The translations under genes were made by a program, and so were the position numbers. From UBA5429 sp942493315 (GTDB lineage Bacteria > Bacteroidota > Bacteroidia > Bacteroidales > WCHB1-69), in NCBI GenBank assembly GCA_942493315.1, contig OW818690.1:124001-188000 (forward strand): a DNA stretch of 64,000 nucleotides, read 5' to 3'. The notes beneath the pieces are model-generated. The model made no database searches and was not told the DNA's origin. It worked only from the letters and a program-made list of their open reading frames with translations. Positions within the stretch are counted from its first letter, which is position 1. The number at the start of each line of letters is the position of its first letter. Shown piece after piece: positions 45,041 to 52,755 of this stretch.

Positions 45041-45107
45041 AATTAAATTTTTAGATACTATATTGATAAAATTTTTTGCATTTATAAAATTGGTTTTTTA
45101 CCGAATG

Positions 45108-45137
45108 CAAAGATATTAAAAAAACCTTATAAATCAA
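45108..45137 (-). promoter_or_regulatory. Promoter of the giant surface-protein gene
   Basis: On the minus strand TTG (complement of 45135-45137) and TATCTTTG (complement of 45108-45115) are exactly 19 bp apart. The leader to the start codon at 45040 is about 60 nt. It is divergent from the dusB promoter, whose TATTTTTG box is at 45195-45202. Confidence 0.7.
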
Positions 45138-45221
45138 GGCTTAACCCCTTAAATATGACGAAAAAATGATGAGTGTTGCCATCTTTTTTTTTATTATTTT
45201 TGTAAAAAGAAAAAGATAGAT

Positions 45222-46190
45222 ATGTTAAATTATCAATCCTTGCTGAAAAAGTTTGAGTTTCCACTCTTTTTTGCCCCCATGGAAGAGGTGAGTGATCAAT
45301 CGTACCGTTTGATTTGTAAATCATTAGGTGCCGATTTTCTGATTTCTGAATTTGTTTCTTCAGAAGCACTGATCAGAGATGTAGAAAAGAGCTTTCATAA
45401 ACTTCAATTTTCCGAAGAAGAGCGTCCTTTTGGAATTCAAATTTTTGGGCATGATATAAACTCATTGGTAAAAGCTGCCCAAATTGCAGAAGAACAACAT
45501 CCAGATTTTATTGATATTAACTGGGGTTGCCCTGTCAAAAAAGTGGTTGCAAAAGGTGCAGGATCTGCTATTCTTAAGGATATTCCAAAGATGATTGCAT
45601 TAACTAAAGCTGTCGTAGATCATGTATCTCTTCCAGTAACAGTGAAAACCCGATTAGGTTGGGATCATACAGATAAACCTATACATGAAATCACCAAAAA
45701 ACTACAGGATACTGGGATTCAAGGGATCACCATTCACGGGAGAACCCGATCTCAGATGTATTCTGGAGAGGCCGACTGGACCCTCATCGGTGAGATCAAA
45801 AATGATCCAACGATTATCATCCCCATTATTGGTAATGGGGATATCAATAGTGCTCAAAAAGCATTTGATTTTAAAAACAAATATGGTGTTGATGGAATCA
45901 TGATTGGGCGTGCTGCCATAGGGAATCCGTGGATTTTTAAAGAGATTAAACAATTTATAAAAGGGGAATATTTTACTCCCCCAACCCTATCCGAAAGGAT
46001 TGATATGGTTTTATTTCACCTCATTGAAGCTTCAAAAATTAAAGGGGAAAAAAGTGCAGTTTTTGAAATGAGACGCCATTACAGTGGCTATTTTAAAGGG
46101 ATTTCTCACTTTAAAGAGACTAAAATGAAACTTATGAGTAGCTTAACTATTGAAGAGTGTCGAGATGCTTTGGCTCAATTGGTAATTTAA
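45222..46190 (+). CDS. dusB: tRNA-dihydrouridine synthase
   Basis: A 322-residue flavoenzyme that reduces uridine in the tRNA D-loop using FMN and NADPH. FFAPMEEVSDQSYR opens the TIM barrel. The catalytic Cys is in DINWGCPVKKVVAKGAGSA. TIHGRTRSQMYSG, IGNGDINS and GVDGIMIGRAAIGNPWIF bind FMN. The helical C-terminal domain follows. The DusB subgroup is the usual one in this phylum; the exact subgroup is inferred. Its last 44 bp overlap the end of a convergent glycosyltransferase gene. Confidence 0.92.
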   Translation: MLNYQSLLKKFEFPLFFAPMEEVSDQSYRLICKSLGADFLISEFVSSEALIRDVEKSFHKLQFSEEERPFGIQIFGHDINSLVKAAQIAEEQHPDFIDINWGCPVKKVVAKGAGSAILKDIPKMIALTKAVVDHVSLPVTVKTRLGWDHTDKPIHEITKKLQDTGIQGITIHGRTRSQMYSGEADWTLIGEIKNDPTIIIPIIGNGDINSAQKAFDFKNKYGVDGIMIGRAAIGNPWIFKEIKQFIKGEYFTPPTLSERIDMVLFHLIEASKIKGEKSAVFEMRRHYSGYFKGISHFKETKMKLMSSLTIEECRDALAQLVI

Positions 46191-47712
46191 CTTCCTGACT
46201 GCTAATAATAACATCTGAATCTTTAGGCACTATTTTGAACTCAATATTTTTATCTTTTAAATTATAGATAATATCAATAACTTTTTTAATTTCTATTGAT
46301 TTTGTACAAAAATAGATTTCATTATAGGATTGTTTTGAATTCAGAATTGATTTTGAATCCCAAAGTTCAGGTTTAATAGTTTCAATAAACTCCGGTTTCC
46401 GATCATTAAGCTGAACTAATCTTGAAACTCTAATGGCTTCCGGAAAATCTCCAATGATTACTATTTTCCGCATTGACTCATTGCCGAAATAGAATTGTTT
46501 TATTTTTAATTTATGAAGAACATAACGTATTGTATTCATAGCCAGGGCAGTCCACATGGCTCCAAGCACGATAATGGCTCTGGAATATCTTGATGTTTCA
46601 GGTAATAAAGAATAAAAAATGAGGATTCCAATTGTTCCAATTAGAATACCCCGATTTGTTTTTTGTAAAGAAAAAGGTTTAGAATATCCCTTACTGATCA
46701 AAATGGAAAAGATCCAAATCAGAATATAAATAGGAATAAATAAAAACATATAGATATCAGGATAGGGAGCTATGAGCACATTTTTCTCCCAATAGGTTGC
46801 CAATAATAACATTCCGGCATAAACCACAAAAAAATCAATTAAAGGCAAGAAAAGGATATTCCCAACCCTTTTTAAAACAGCAAATGAGGCTCTAAACCAT
46901 ATTGCAAAAGTGATAATCCAGTTAAAAAGTAGAATATTTTTGGCTGAAAAATGTTTCTTCACAAATATTTGCATCGCATTGTAAAACACCAATACATAGT
47001 TAATGGAACCTTTTTTGGTACTTTCACCTTTGTAATGAATAATGCGCGTTTCAGGGAAATAAATATTTTTGTATCCTGCTTTTAATACTCTATAGGAAAG
47101 ATCAACATCTTCTCCATACATAAAAAAATCTTCATCTAAAAGTCCAATTTGGTCCAAAACGCTTTTTCTAAGCATCATAAACGCTCCAGACAACACTTCC
47201 ACTTCATGAATAGTATCATTATCTAAATAGGAAAGATGATAAGAAGCAAATCTTTTAGATTTTGGGAACAATCTGGATAATCCAAAAATTTTATAAAAAG
47301 CAACCTCAGGAACGGGTAATGCTCTCTTAGATTCAGGTAAAAATTCCCCTTTGCCATTAATCATTTTCACCCCAACATTCCCTACATCAGGGTTTTGATC
47401 CATATAAAGCAAACACTTTTCAAAAGTATCCTTTTCCACAAGTGTATCAGGATTTAGCAGTAAAACATACGCTCCATTAGCCTGATTAATCGCTTGATTA
47501 TTGGCCTTAGAAAAACCAAAATTTGTTTTATTTGCAATCACTTTTACTTGAGGAAACTCACGGTAAATCATATTTACAGAATCGTCTGAAGAATTATTAT
47601 CAACCACAAAAACTTCAGCCTCAATATTTAAAAGTGCATCAAAAACAGATATGAGACACTGTCTCAGAAAGTGTTTAACGTTATAATTTACAATGACAAT
47701 GCTTAGTTTCAC
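46147..47712 (-). CDS. Family 2 glycosyltransferase fused to a membrane and Rossmann-like C-terminal part
   Basis: A 521-residue enzyme. Residues 1-250 are a rhamnosyltransferase-like GT2 domain (LSIVIVNYNVKHFLRQCL; FVVDNNSSDDS; LLLNPDTLVEKD as the DXD region; FFMYGEDVDLSYRVLKAGY with the catalytic acidic residues). Residues of about 270-410 hold four or five membrane helices. Residues of about 415-521 look like a nucleotide-binding Rossmann piece (MRKIVIIGDFPEAIRVSRLV), as in the CoA-binding part of polyprenyl glycosylphosphotransferases, but without a catalytic sugar-transferase end. It ends in a 44-bp overlap with dusB and starts 4 bp after a phosphatidylserine decarboxylase gene. Confidence 0.85.
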   Translation of the reverse strand: MKLSIVIVNYNVKHFLRQCLISVFDALLNIEAEVFVVDNNSSDDSVNMIYREFPQVKVIANKTNFGFSKANNQAINQANGAYVLLLNPDTLVEKDTFEKCLLYMDQNPDVGNVGVKMINGKGEFLPESKRALPVPEVAFYKIFGLSRLFPKSKRFASYHLSYLDNDTIHEVEVLSGAFMMLRKSVLDQIGLLDEDFFMYGEDVDLSYRVLKAGYKNIYFPETRIIHYKGESTKKGSINYVLVFYNAMQIFVKKHFSAKNILLFNWIITFAIWFRASFAVLKRVGNILFLPLIDFFVVYAGMLLLATYWEKNVLIAPYPDIYMFLFIPIYILIWIFSILISKGYSKPFSLQKTNRGILIGTIGILIFYSLLPETSRYSRAIIVLGAMWTALAMNTIRYVLHKLKIKQFYFGNESMRKIVIIGDFPEAIRVSRLVQLNDRKPEFIETIKPELWDSKSILNSKQSYNEIYFCTKSIEIKKVIDIIYNLKDKNIEFKIVPKDSDVIISSQEVKLPIEPKHLDTLQ

Positions 47713-47716
47713 CTTT

Positions 47717-48379
47717 TTAATCGATATAGGCTATAACAGTTTTTTTAGAAGTTACCTTATCTCCTACCTTAACATTAATTTTTGCATTCAAAGGTACAAA
47801 AAGATCCACTCTGGAGCCAAATTTAATAATTCCCATCTCTTCACCTTGTTGCGTTTTTACCCCTTCTTTAACATAAGAAACAATTCTTCTGGCAACAAAT
47901 CCTGCAATTTGACGAAACAAAACTTCAATTCCGGGTTCACTTTTTACTACCACAGTATTATGTTCATTATCTTTTGAAGCTTTAGGTAAACTAGCAACAA
48001 AATGTTTTCCTGGATGATATTTTGTATAGGAAACCACCCCATCAATGGGATAACAATTCACATGAACATTTAATGGAGACATAAAAATTGAGATTTGTGT
48101 TCTATTATCCTTAAAATATTCATCTTCATACGTTTCAACTATTTGCACTATTGTACCATCAGCAGGACTAATGATTCCGTTAGGAACAAAATTAATCAAT
48201 CTTTTGGGAACTCTAAAAAATCTTATAACAAGAAAAAGAAATATCAAAAGAACAATATAAAATACGACATCAACAAAAATGGGTGCATTGATTTCTAATT
48301 TCCAAAAACCAAATAGTAAGATTGCTACAAACAATGTTGCAATCAATATTGTATTGATCCCTTCTTTATGTATTTTCAT
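47717..48379 (-). CDS. psd: Phosphatidylserine decarboxylase, short (archaeal-type) form
   Basis: A 220-residue membrane enzyme making phosphatidylethanolamine from phosphatidylserine. Two N-terminal membrane helices are followed by NGIISPADGTIVQI, FMSPLNVHVNCYPIDG and the H-P-G segment YHPGKHFVASLPKASKDNEHN. The self-cleavage site that makes the pyruvoyl group is the Gly-Ser of IIKFGSRVDLF. The length matches the short class. It is in an operon with the GT2 gene downstream. Confidence 0.92.
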   Translation of the reverse strand: MKIHKEGINTILIATLFVAILLFGFWKLEINAPIFVDVVFYIVLLIFLFLVIRFFRVPKRLINFVPNGIISPADGTIVQIVETYEDEYFKDNRTQISIFMSPLNVHVNCYPIDGVVSYTKYHPGKHFVASLPKASKDNEHNTVVVKSEPGIEVLFRQIAGFVARRIVSYVKEGVKTQQGEEMGIIKFGSRVDLFVPLNAKINVKVGDKVTSKKTVIAYID

Positions 48380-48392
48380 AAAAAAAATTAGA

Positions 48393-49274
48393 TTATGGTA
48401 ATTGATAAAGGATATAAGTATTCACCGGTACAAAATCAGGAGATTTTCTGGTTACAATTCGTCTTGGGAAATTTTCATCATCTAAATAATATTGGTAAGA
48501 TGTACTTAAATCACTTGTCAAAACACCGTTCAAAAAATAAACTGTATAATTTGAAATTTGATTATTTTCAGAAAAGCCTAATAAACCTTTATATGTATAT
48601 GGTAATCCGAAAAATGGGTTAAAAGAGAGTGTATCATAGGTTAAATCCTGTGTAATTTCAGTAGAATATTCAGGATATGATTCATGAATTTTAGTAATGT
48701 TATTTCCGGAGAATTGAATGGTTCTAGTACAATGTAATGTTAAAGATTTAGAAGTATTGTTTTTGTAATACGCAGAAACGACATCATTTAGTCCAATAAA
48801 AGAATTAAAAAGAGGAGCGGAAGCAATTTTATCGAAACCAGTGAAGAAATCTACATCATAATGTTCGTAAATTTCAGTAATTTTAGTTGTTTCAGGATCG
48901 CGATGAAAAACGAGTTCCAAACGAGCTTGGCCATTCATGGAATAGGTCATTCTATTAACAAGTTTGTCCATATAATAAAGTTGAACAGATTCGACGAAGA
49001 GAGCGGAAGAGTGTTCAATAGTATTTACAGTATTATCTTTATTATAAGTGAAATTAAAATGATAATGTGTACTATCTTCATCATGAAAATCGTCAATACT
49101 TGTAATTAAATTATCTTTATCGTAGGTAAAAGTTTGATCAGGATCTCCTACTTCGCTGATTTCCCATATTTTATAGATTTTATGTTTGGTTTTATAAACA
49201 TCTTCGTCTTTATTGCAGGAAGAAAGAGCAAACACTAATAAGCTGATAAACAATAAGTAAACTATTTTTTTCAT
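48393..49274 (-). CDS. Lipoprotein of unknown function
   Basis: A 293-residue lipoprotein. The signal MKKIVYLLFISLLVFALSSC gives the lipid Cys, which fixes the start at 49274; an in-frame ATG 22 codons upstream is rejected. The mature chain resembles DUF4595/RHS-like beta-strand proteins of Bacteroidota (IWEISEVGDPDQTFTYDKDNLITS; HFNFTYNKDNTVNTIEH), with YD-like strand repeats. It ends 13 bp before psd on the same strand, so they may be co-transcribed. Confidence 0.7.
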   Translation of the reverse strand: MKKIVYLLFISLLVFALSSCNKDEDVYKTKHKIYKIWEISEVGDPDQTFTYDKDNLITSIDDFHDEDSTHYHFNFTYNKDNTVNTIEHSSALFVESVQLYYMDKLVNRMTYSMNGQARLELVFHRDPETTKITEIYEHYDVDFFTGFDKIASAPLFNSFIGLNDVVSAYYKNNTSKSLTLHCTRTIQFSGNNITKIHESYPEYSTEITQDLTYDTLSFNPFFGLPYTYKGLLGFSENNQISNYTVYFLNGVLTSDLSTSYQYYLDDENFPRRIVTRKSPDFVPVNTYILYQLP

Positions 49275-49567
49275 AATTAAAAATTTGAAAACACTATATA
49301 AAGTGTGCAAAAATAATAAAAAAAAATCAGTAAACATCAAAAAATAAAAAAAAACTTTTGGAAATCAAAGGAGGTAATACTTTTACAATCTTTCGAAAGA
49401 ACTAAGTACTCCCAATTTCTTATTCCGAGAAAGTGTGGAAAATGCTCGGTTTAAAAATTCATTTTTCATAATTTGTTCATTTTTATAATGTTGTTAAATA
49501 GTATTCCAACACTTTACCGGAACTGTTGATTTGTTGATAATTTCTCCCCCATTTTCTCGTTTTTTTA

Positions 49568-49597
49568 TTGTTTATTTCAATCTTTATACTATCTTTG
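49568..49597 (+). promoter_or_regulatory. Transposase promoter
   Basis: TTG at 49568-49570 and TATCTTTG at 49590-49597 are exactly 19 bp apart, with the transposase ATG at 49635. The element brings its own Bacteroidota-type promoter. Confidence 0.65.
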
Positions 49598-49634
49598 CCT
49601 CAACTATTTAATTACTAACCTAACTCTCAAAACT

Positions 49635-50684
49635 ATGAAATCTCCCAATCTTTTTTCAGAACATAAACAAAGATTATCCGATTCTGAATACCAATTCTTT
49701 CAAAATCAAATTCATTCTGATCGTTTTCAATCCTCTTTCGATTTTTTGATTCAAACATTACAAAACATTCATGGTATGAGATGTCCTCATTGTGGATCTG
49801 AAAAAGTGATGAAAAACGGTACCATGAAAAACAAAACACCCCGTTTTTTATGCAATCATTGTCATAAAAGCTATTCCCTTTATACCGGAACTTATCTCCA
49901 TTTTGTTAAGAAAAAAAATAAACTATTTCAATACATTCACTTAAGAATGTCTGATGGTGGAACTTTAAGATTTTGTAGTGATATGTTAGGAATTTCATTA
50001 GATACCTCTTTTGAGTGGAATAAAAAAGTATTTGGATCTATTCAGGAGAATCTTCCTGATGGGATGGATGGTGTTATTGAATTGATTCTTGTTCAGGATC
50101 AGATCTCTCGTAAAGGGGAAAAACCGGATGGTTTCTATAACTTCAAACCACCTAATCCCCTTGCTGATCCTAAAAAAAAGTATAAGAAAGCTCCAAAACT
50201 GATCAAACCGATTGATAAAACGGATCGAGTTCAGATGGCCGTTGCATTTTCCCGAAAAGGAGATTTTGATATGAAAGTGATCCATTTAGGGGATCTTGAT
50301 AAAGAGGAACTAAAAAAAAGATTGTATCCTAAAATTAAAAAATCAAAAAAGATATTAATCAATGATCATCCTATAGTTAGATTGTTTTTGCAAGAAAAAA
50401 AACTAAGCTATCACATCTGTGATCAGAATGAGCAAAAGAAAGTGAAAAGCAGAAACAAAGCTTTTGATGTTCAAACCGCAAATGAGATCTATAATAAATT
50501 TGTGGGATGGATGGAACGTTTTATAGGGGTTGCAACCAAATACCTGCAAAACTACATGAAATGGTTTATGCTAAAAATCAAATACCGACATTACGATTTA
50601 TCTGCTTATCACCTGGCTATTGACGGTTTACAGAACAAAAGAGGCAAACAGGGGTATAAAGAAAGTGTGATGTTTATCAACTAA
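49635..50684 (+). CDS. IS1595-like (ISXO2-type) transposase
   Basis: A 349-residue transposase. A zinc-ribbon lies at residues of about 50-78 (MRCPHCGSEKVMKNGTM; FLCNHCHKSY). The ISXO2-like domain follows. INDHPIVRLFL is in the position of the second catalytic Asp, and TANEIYNKFVGWMERFIGVATKYLQNYMKWF matches the conserved C-terminal region with its Glu/Asn. Where the family usually has V-E-V-D-E, this protein has GVIELILVQDQISRKG, so the first catalytic Asp may be displaced or lost. Family assignment rests on the architecture. Confidence 0.75.
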   Translation: MKSPNLFSEHKQRLSDSEYQFFQNQIHSDRFQSSFDFLIQTLQNIHGMRCPHCGSEKVMKNGTMKNKTPRFLCNHCHKSYSLYTGTYLHFVKKKNKLFQYIHLRMSDGGTLRFCSDMLGISLDTSFEWNKKVFGSIQENLPDGMDGVIELILVQDQISRKGEKPDGFYNFKPPNPLADPKKKYKKAPKLIKPIDKTDRVQMAVAFSRKGDFDMKVIHLGDLDKEELKKRLYPKIKKSKKILINDHPIVRLFLQEKKLSYHICDQNEQKKVKSRNKAFDVQTANEIYNKFVGWMERFIGVATKYLQNYMKWFMLKIKYRHYDLSAYHLAIDGLQNKRGKQGYKESVMFIN

Positions 50685-51026
50685 GACCTTAGCAGGATAA
50701 TTTCTATTTTATTTAATAATGTTCAACTTTATGAAATATAGGGTTGAATTGGTGTTTGAATGAAATGGGAAATGGTTCTTAGATAGTAAGTTGGCTTAAT
50801 CATTAGTATAGAAAAATTTATAAATGTGTTTAAATTTTTCTAAAGAGGGATTCATTGAAGAGATCGTTCCGAGAAAGTGTGGAAAAAAGATTTTGTAAGT
50901 AATTTTATAACAGATAATTAAAAAATTTGTAAATTTAAATCTACCTGTTTCAACACTTTCTCGGAATAAGAAATTGAGGGAAAGATTCCTAATTTTTTTA
51001 GTATTTTTGCAACTTATTTATTCAAA

Positions 51027-51680
51027 ATGTCCGATCTATACCAAAAATATAATTTTATTATTGACTATTTCTCGAAAAATCAACCCGATGCCGCTTCTGA
51101 CCTGATCTATGATGATCCCTATCAATTGCTGGTTGCTGTTGTACTTTCTGCTCAATGTACGGATAAAAGAGTTAATCTGATCACCCCCTTTATTTTTATT
51201 AAATTTCCTACCATATTTGATATGGCCAATGCATCCGAAACTGAAATTTTTGATCTGATTAAATCATGCTCATACCCCAACAATAAAGCCAAACATTTAT
51301 TAGGATTATCCCAAAAAATTGTCTCTGATTTTAATGGTACAGTTCCGCAAACTTTGGAAGATCTCATCACACTTCCCGGTGTAGGACGAAAAACAGCCAA
51401 TGTCATTCTTTCTGTAATTTACAACCAACCCGCAATGGCTGTGGATACTCACGTTTTTAGAGTTTCAAACCGTTTAGGTATTGTCAAAAATTCTAAAACC
51501 CCTTTAGAAACTGAAAAACAGCTGATGGCTCATTTCCCTGCCGAAATCGTACCTATTGCCCATCATTGGCTGATTCTTCATGGTCGGTATGTTTGTTTGG
51601 CCAGAAATCCAAAATGTGAGAATTGCCCATTAACAACCATTTGTGATTATTTCAATGATATTCATTTAAAAACTAAATAA
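51027..51680 (+). CDS. nth: Endonuclease III (DNA glycosylase/AP lyase)
   Basis: A 217-residue base-excision repair enzyme that removes oxidised pyrimidines. The helix-hairpin-helix LPGVGRKTANVIL holds the catalytic Lys, and AVDTHVFRVSNRLG holds the catalytic Asp. The C-terminal Cys set C-x6-C-x2-C-x5-C (CLARNPKCENCPLTTIC) binds a 4Fe-4S cluster. A TATTTTTG promoter box lies at 51002-51009, just past the right end of the insertion sequence. Confidence 0.95.
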   Translation: MSDLYQKYNFIIDYFSKNQPDAASDLIYDDPYQLLVAVVLSAQCTDKRVNLITPFIFIKFPTIFDMANASETEIFDLIKSCSYPNNKAKHLLGLSQKIVSDFNGTVPQTLEDLITLPGVGRKTANVILSVIYNQPAMAVDTHVFRVSNRLGIVKNSKTPLETEKQLMAHFPAEIVPIAHHWLILHGRYVCLARNPKCENCPLTTICDYFNDIHLKTK

Positions 51681-51689
51681 TTTACTCCT

Positions 51690-52229
51690 ATGAACAATCA
51701 AGATTTTAACGTAGGCACCAGAATTGATCACCCAAAATATGGGGAAGGTATTATTAGTAAAAACGATACGGTAACATTTAAAGTTATTTTCGTTAGAGGT
51801 GGGGAAATTGAATTTTCAAAATTAAATGCTGAATTTAATGTAATTGAACCTCAAGATGATAACTCCGGAAAACCAAAAGTAAATCTTAAAGAGGTTGAAA
51901 TTATGATTAAAACCGTTTTAGATCAATTTAATGGGTTACATTATAAAATTCCATTGGGTAAAAAATGGGATGGCGGTACTATGATTTTACAACCTGGGAA
52001 TAGAGATCTGAAACCAAAAGAGATCCCTATTGATGCCTTTTTTCACAAAATTGTGATGCTTAGAGATCGATTAAGAGTGTTGGAACAAAACATCAATAGT
52101 CACGACATTCTTACCGATGAAGAAAAAATAAATCTACAACAATATATTACGCGTTGTTATGGTTCTTTAACTACATTTAATATTTTCTTTGACGATAAAG
52201 AGGACTTTTTCGTAGGAAATAAAAGCTAA
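51690..52229 (+). CDS. Conserved protein with UvrD-tail-like (tudor-like) N-terminus
   Basis: A 179-residue cytoplasmic protein of unknown function. Residues 5-50 (FNVGTRIDHPKYGEGIISKNDTVTFKVIFVRGGEIEF) resemble the C-terminal tudor-like motif of UvrD/PcrA helicases, which in those proteins binds RNA polymerase. The remaining 125 residues are helical and charged and match no domain I can name. It starts 9 bp after nth, so it shares the transcript of a repair gene. Confidence 0.6.
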   Translation: MNNQDFNVGTRIDHPKYGEGIISKNDTVTFKVIFVRGGEIEFSKLNAEFNVIEPQDDNSGKPKVNLKEVEIMIKTVLDQFNGLHYKIPLGKKWDGGTMILQPGNRDLKPKEIPIDAFFHKIVMLRDRLRVLEQNINSHDILTDEEKINLQQYITRCYGSLTTFNIFFDDKEDFFVGNKS

Positions 52230-52409
52230 AAACCTTTTAAATAAACATACTAACTTCCAAATTGTTATATATTTCAATTATATCATTTTGAAAGATAATA
52301 AATTACAATCAATCGAAAATATTTTTCATTTTTATCTTTTAGTATCAAAAAAAGTTGTATTTTTGCAGCCCTAAAATTAGAATAATAACCATATAATAAT
52401 AAAGAGGAA

Positions 52410-52643
52410 ATGTCAAGAGTTTGTCAATTAACCGGAAAAAAAGCAATTGTTGGAAATAATGTTTCTCACTCTAATATCAAAACTAAAAGAAAATTCAACC
52501 CAAATCTTCACCAAAAAAAGATTTTTGTTCCTGAATTAGGTGGTTGGGTGATGATGAAAGTTTCTGCTAAAGGGATTCGTAACATTACTAAAAAAGGTGC
52601 ATGGAATTGTATATTAGAAGCTAATAATAAAGGTCTTCTATAA
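52410..52643 (+). CDS. rpmB: 50S ribosomal protein L28
   Basis: A 77-residue protein with the family motifs CQLTGKKAIVGNNVSHSNIKTKRKF, NLHQKKIFVPELGGWVMMKVSAKGIRNI. A TATTTTTG box lies at 52358-52365. In many relatives rpmB is followed by rpmG; here a terminator follows directly and rpmG is not in the window. Confidence 0.95.
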   Translation: MSRVCQLTGKKAIVGNNVSHSNIKTKRKFNPNLHQKKIFVPELGGWVMMKVSAKGIRNITKKGAWNCILEANNKGLL

Positions 52644-52667
52644 TAAACTTTTGTATTACTAATATAG

Positions 52668-52702
52668 AATGCTGCACCTCATAGGTGTGGCATTTTTTTT
52701 TG
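52668..52702 (+). terminator. Intrinsic terminator after rpmB
   Basis: AATGC (52668-52672) and CACCT (52675-52679), loop CAT, AGGTG (52683-52687) and GCATT (52690-52694), with a small TG/TG internal mismatch, then a run of T. Confidence 0.85.
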
Positions 52703-52755
52703 TAAAACACAATAAAACCCAAAAAACTTCGTATTAAAGCTTTCATATTTGGTTC

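Larger units (their letters stand above)
49413..50976 (+). mobile_element. IS1595-like insertion sequence
   Basis: The outer ends are 29-bp inverted repeats with one mismatch: CAATTTCTTATTCCGAGAAA followed by GTGTGGAAA at 49413-49441, and its inverse at 50948-50976. Each end also has a second, inner copy of the core in the opposite orientation: TTCCAACACTTTACCGGAA near 49503-49521 (diverged) and TTCCGAGAAAGTGTGGAAA at 50867-50885. A single transposase gene lies between. No target-site duplication is evident at the boundaries I chose. It sits between a minus-strand lipoprotein gene and nth, breaking no recognisable gene. Confidence 0.75.
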
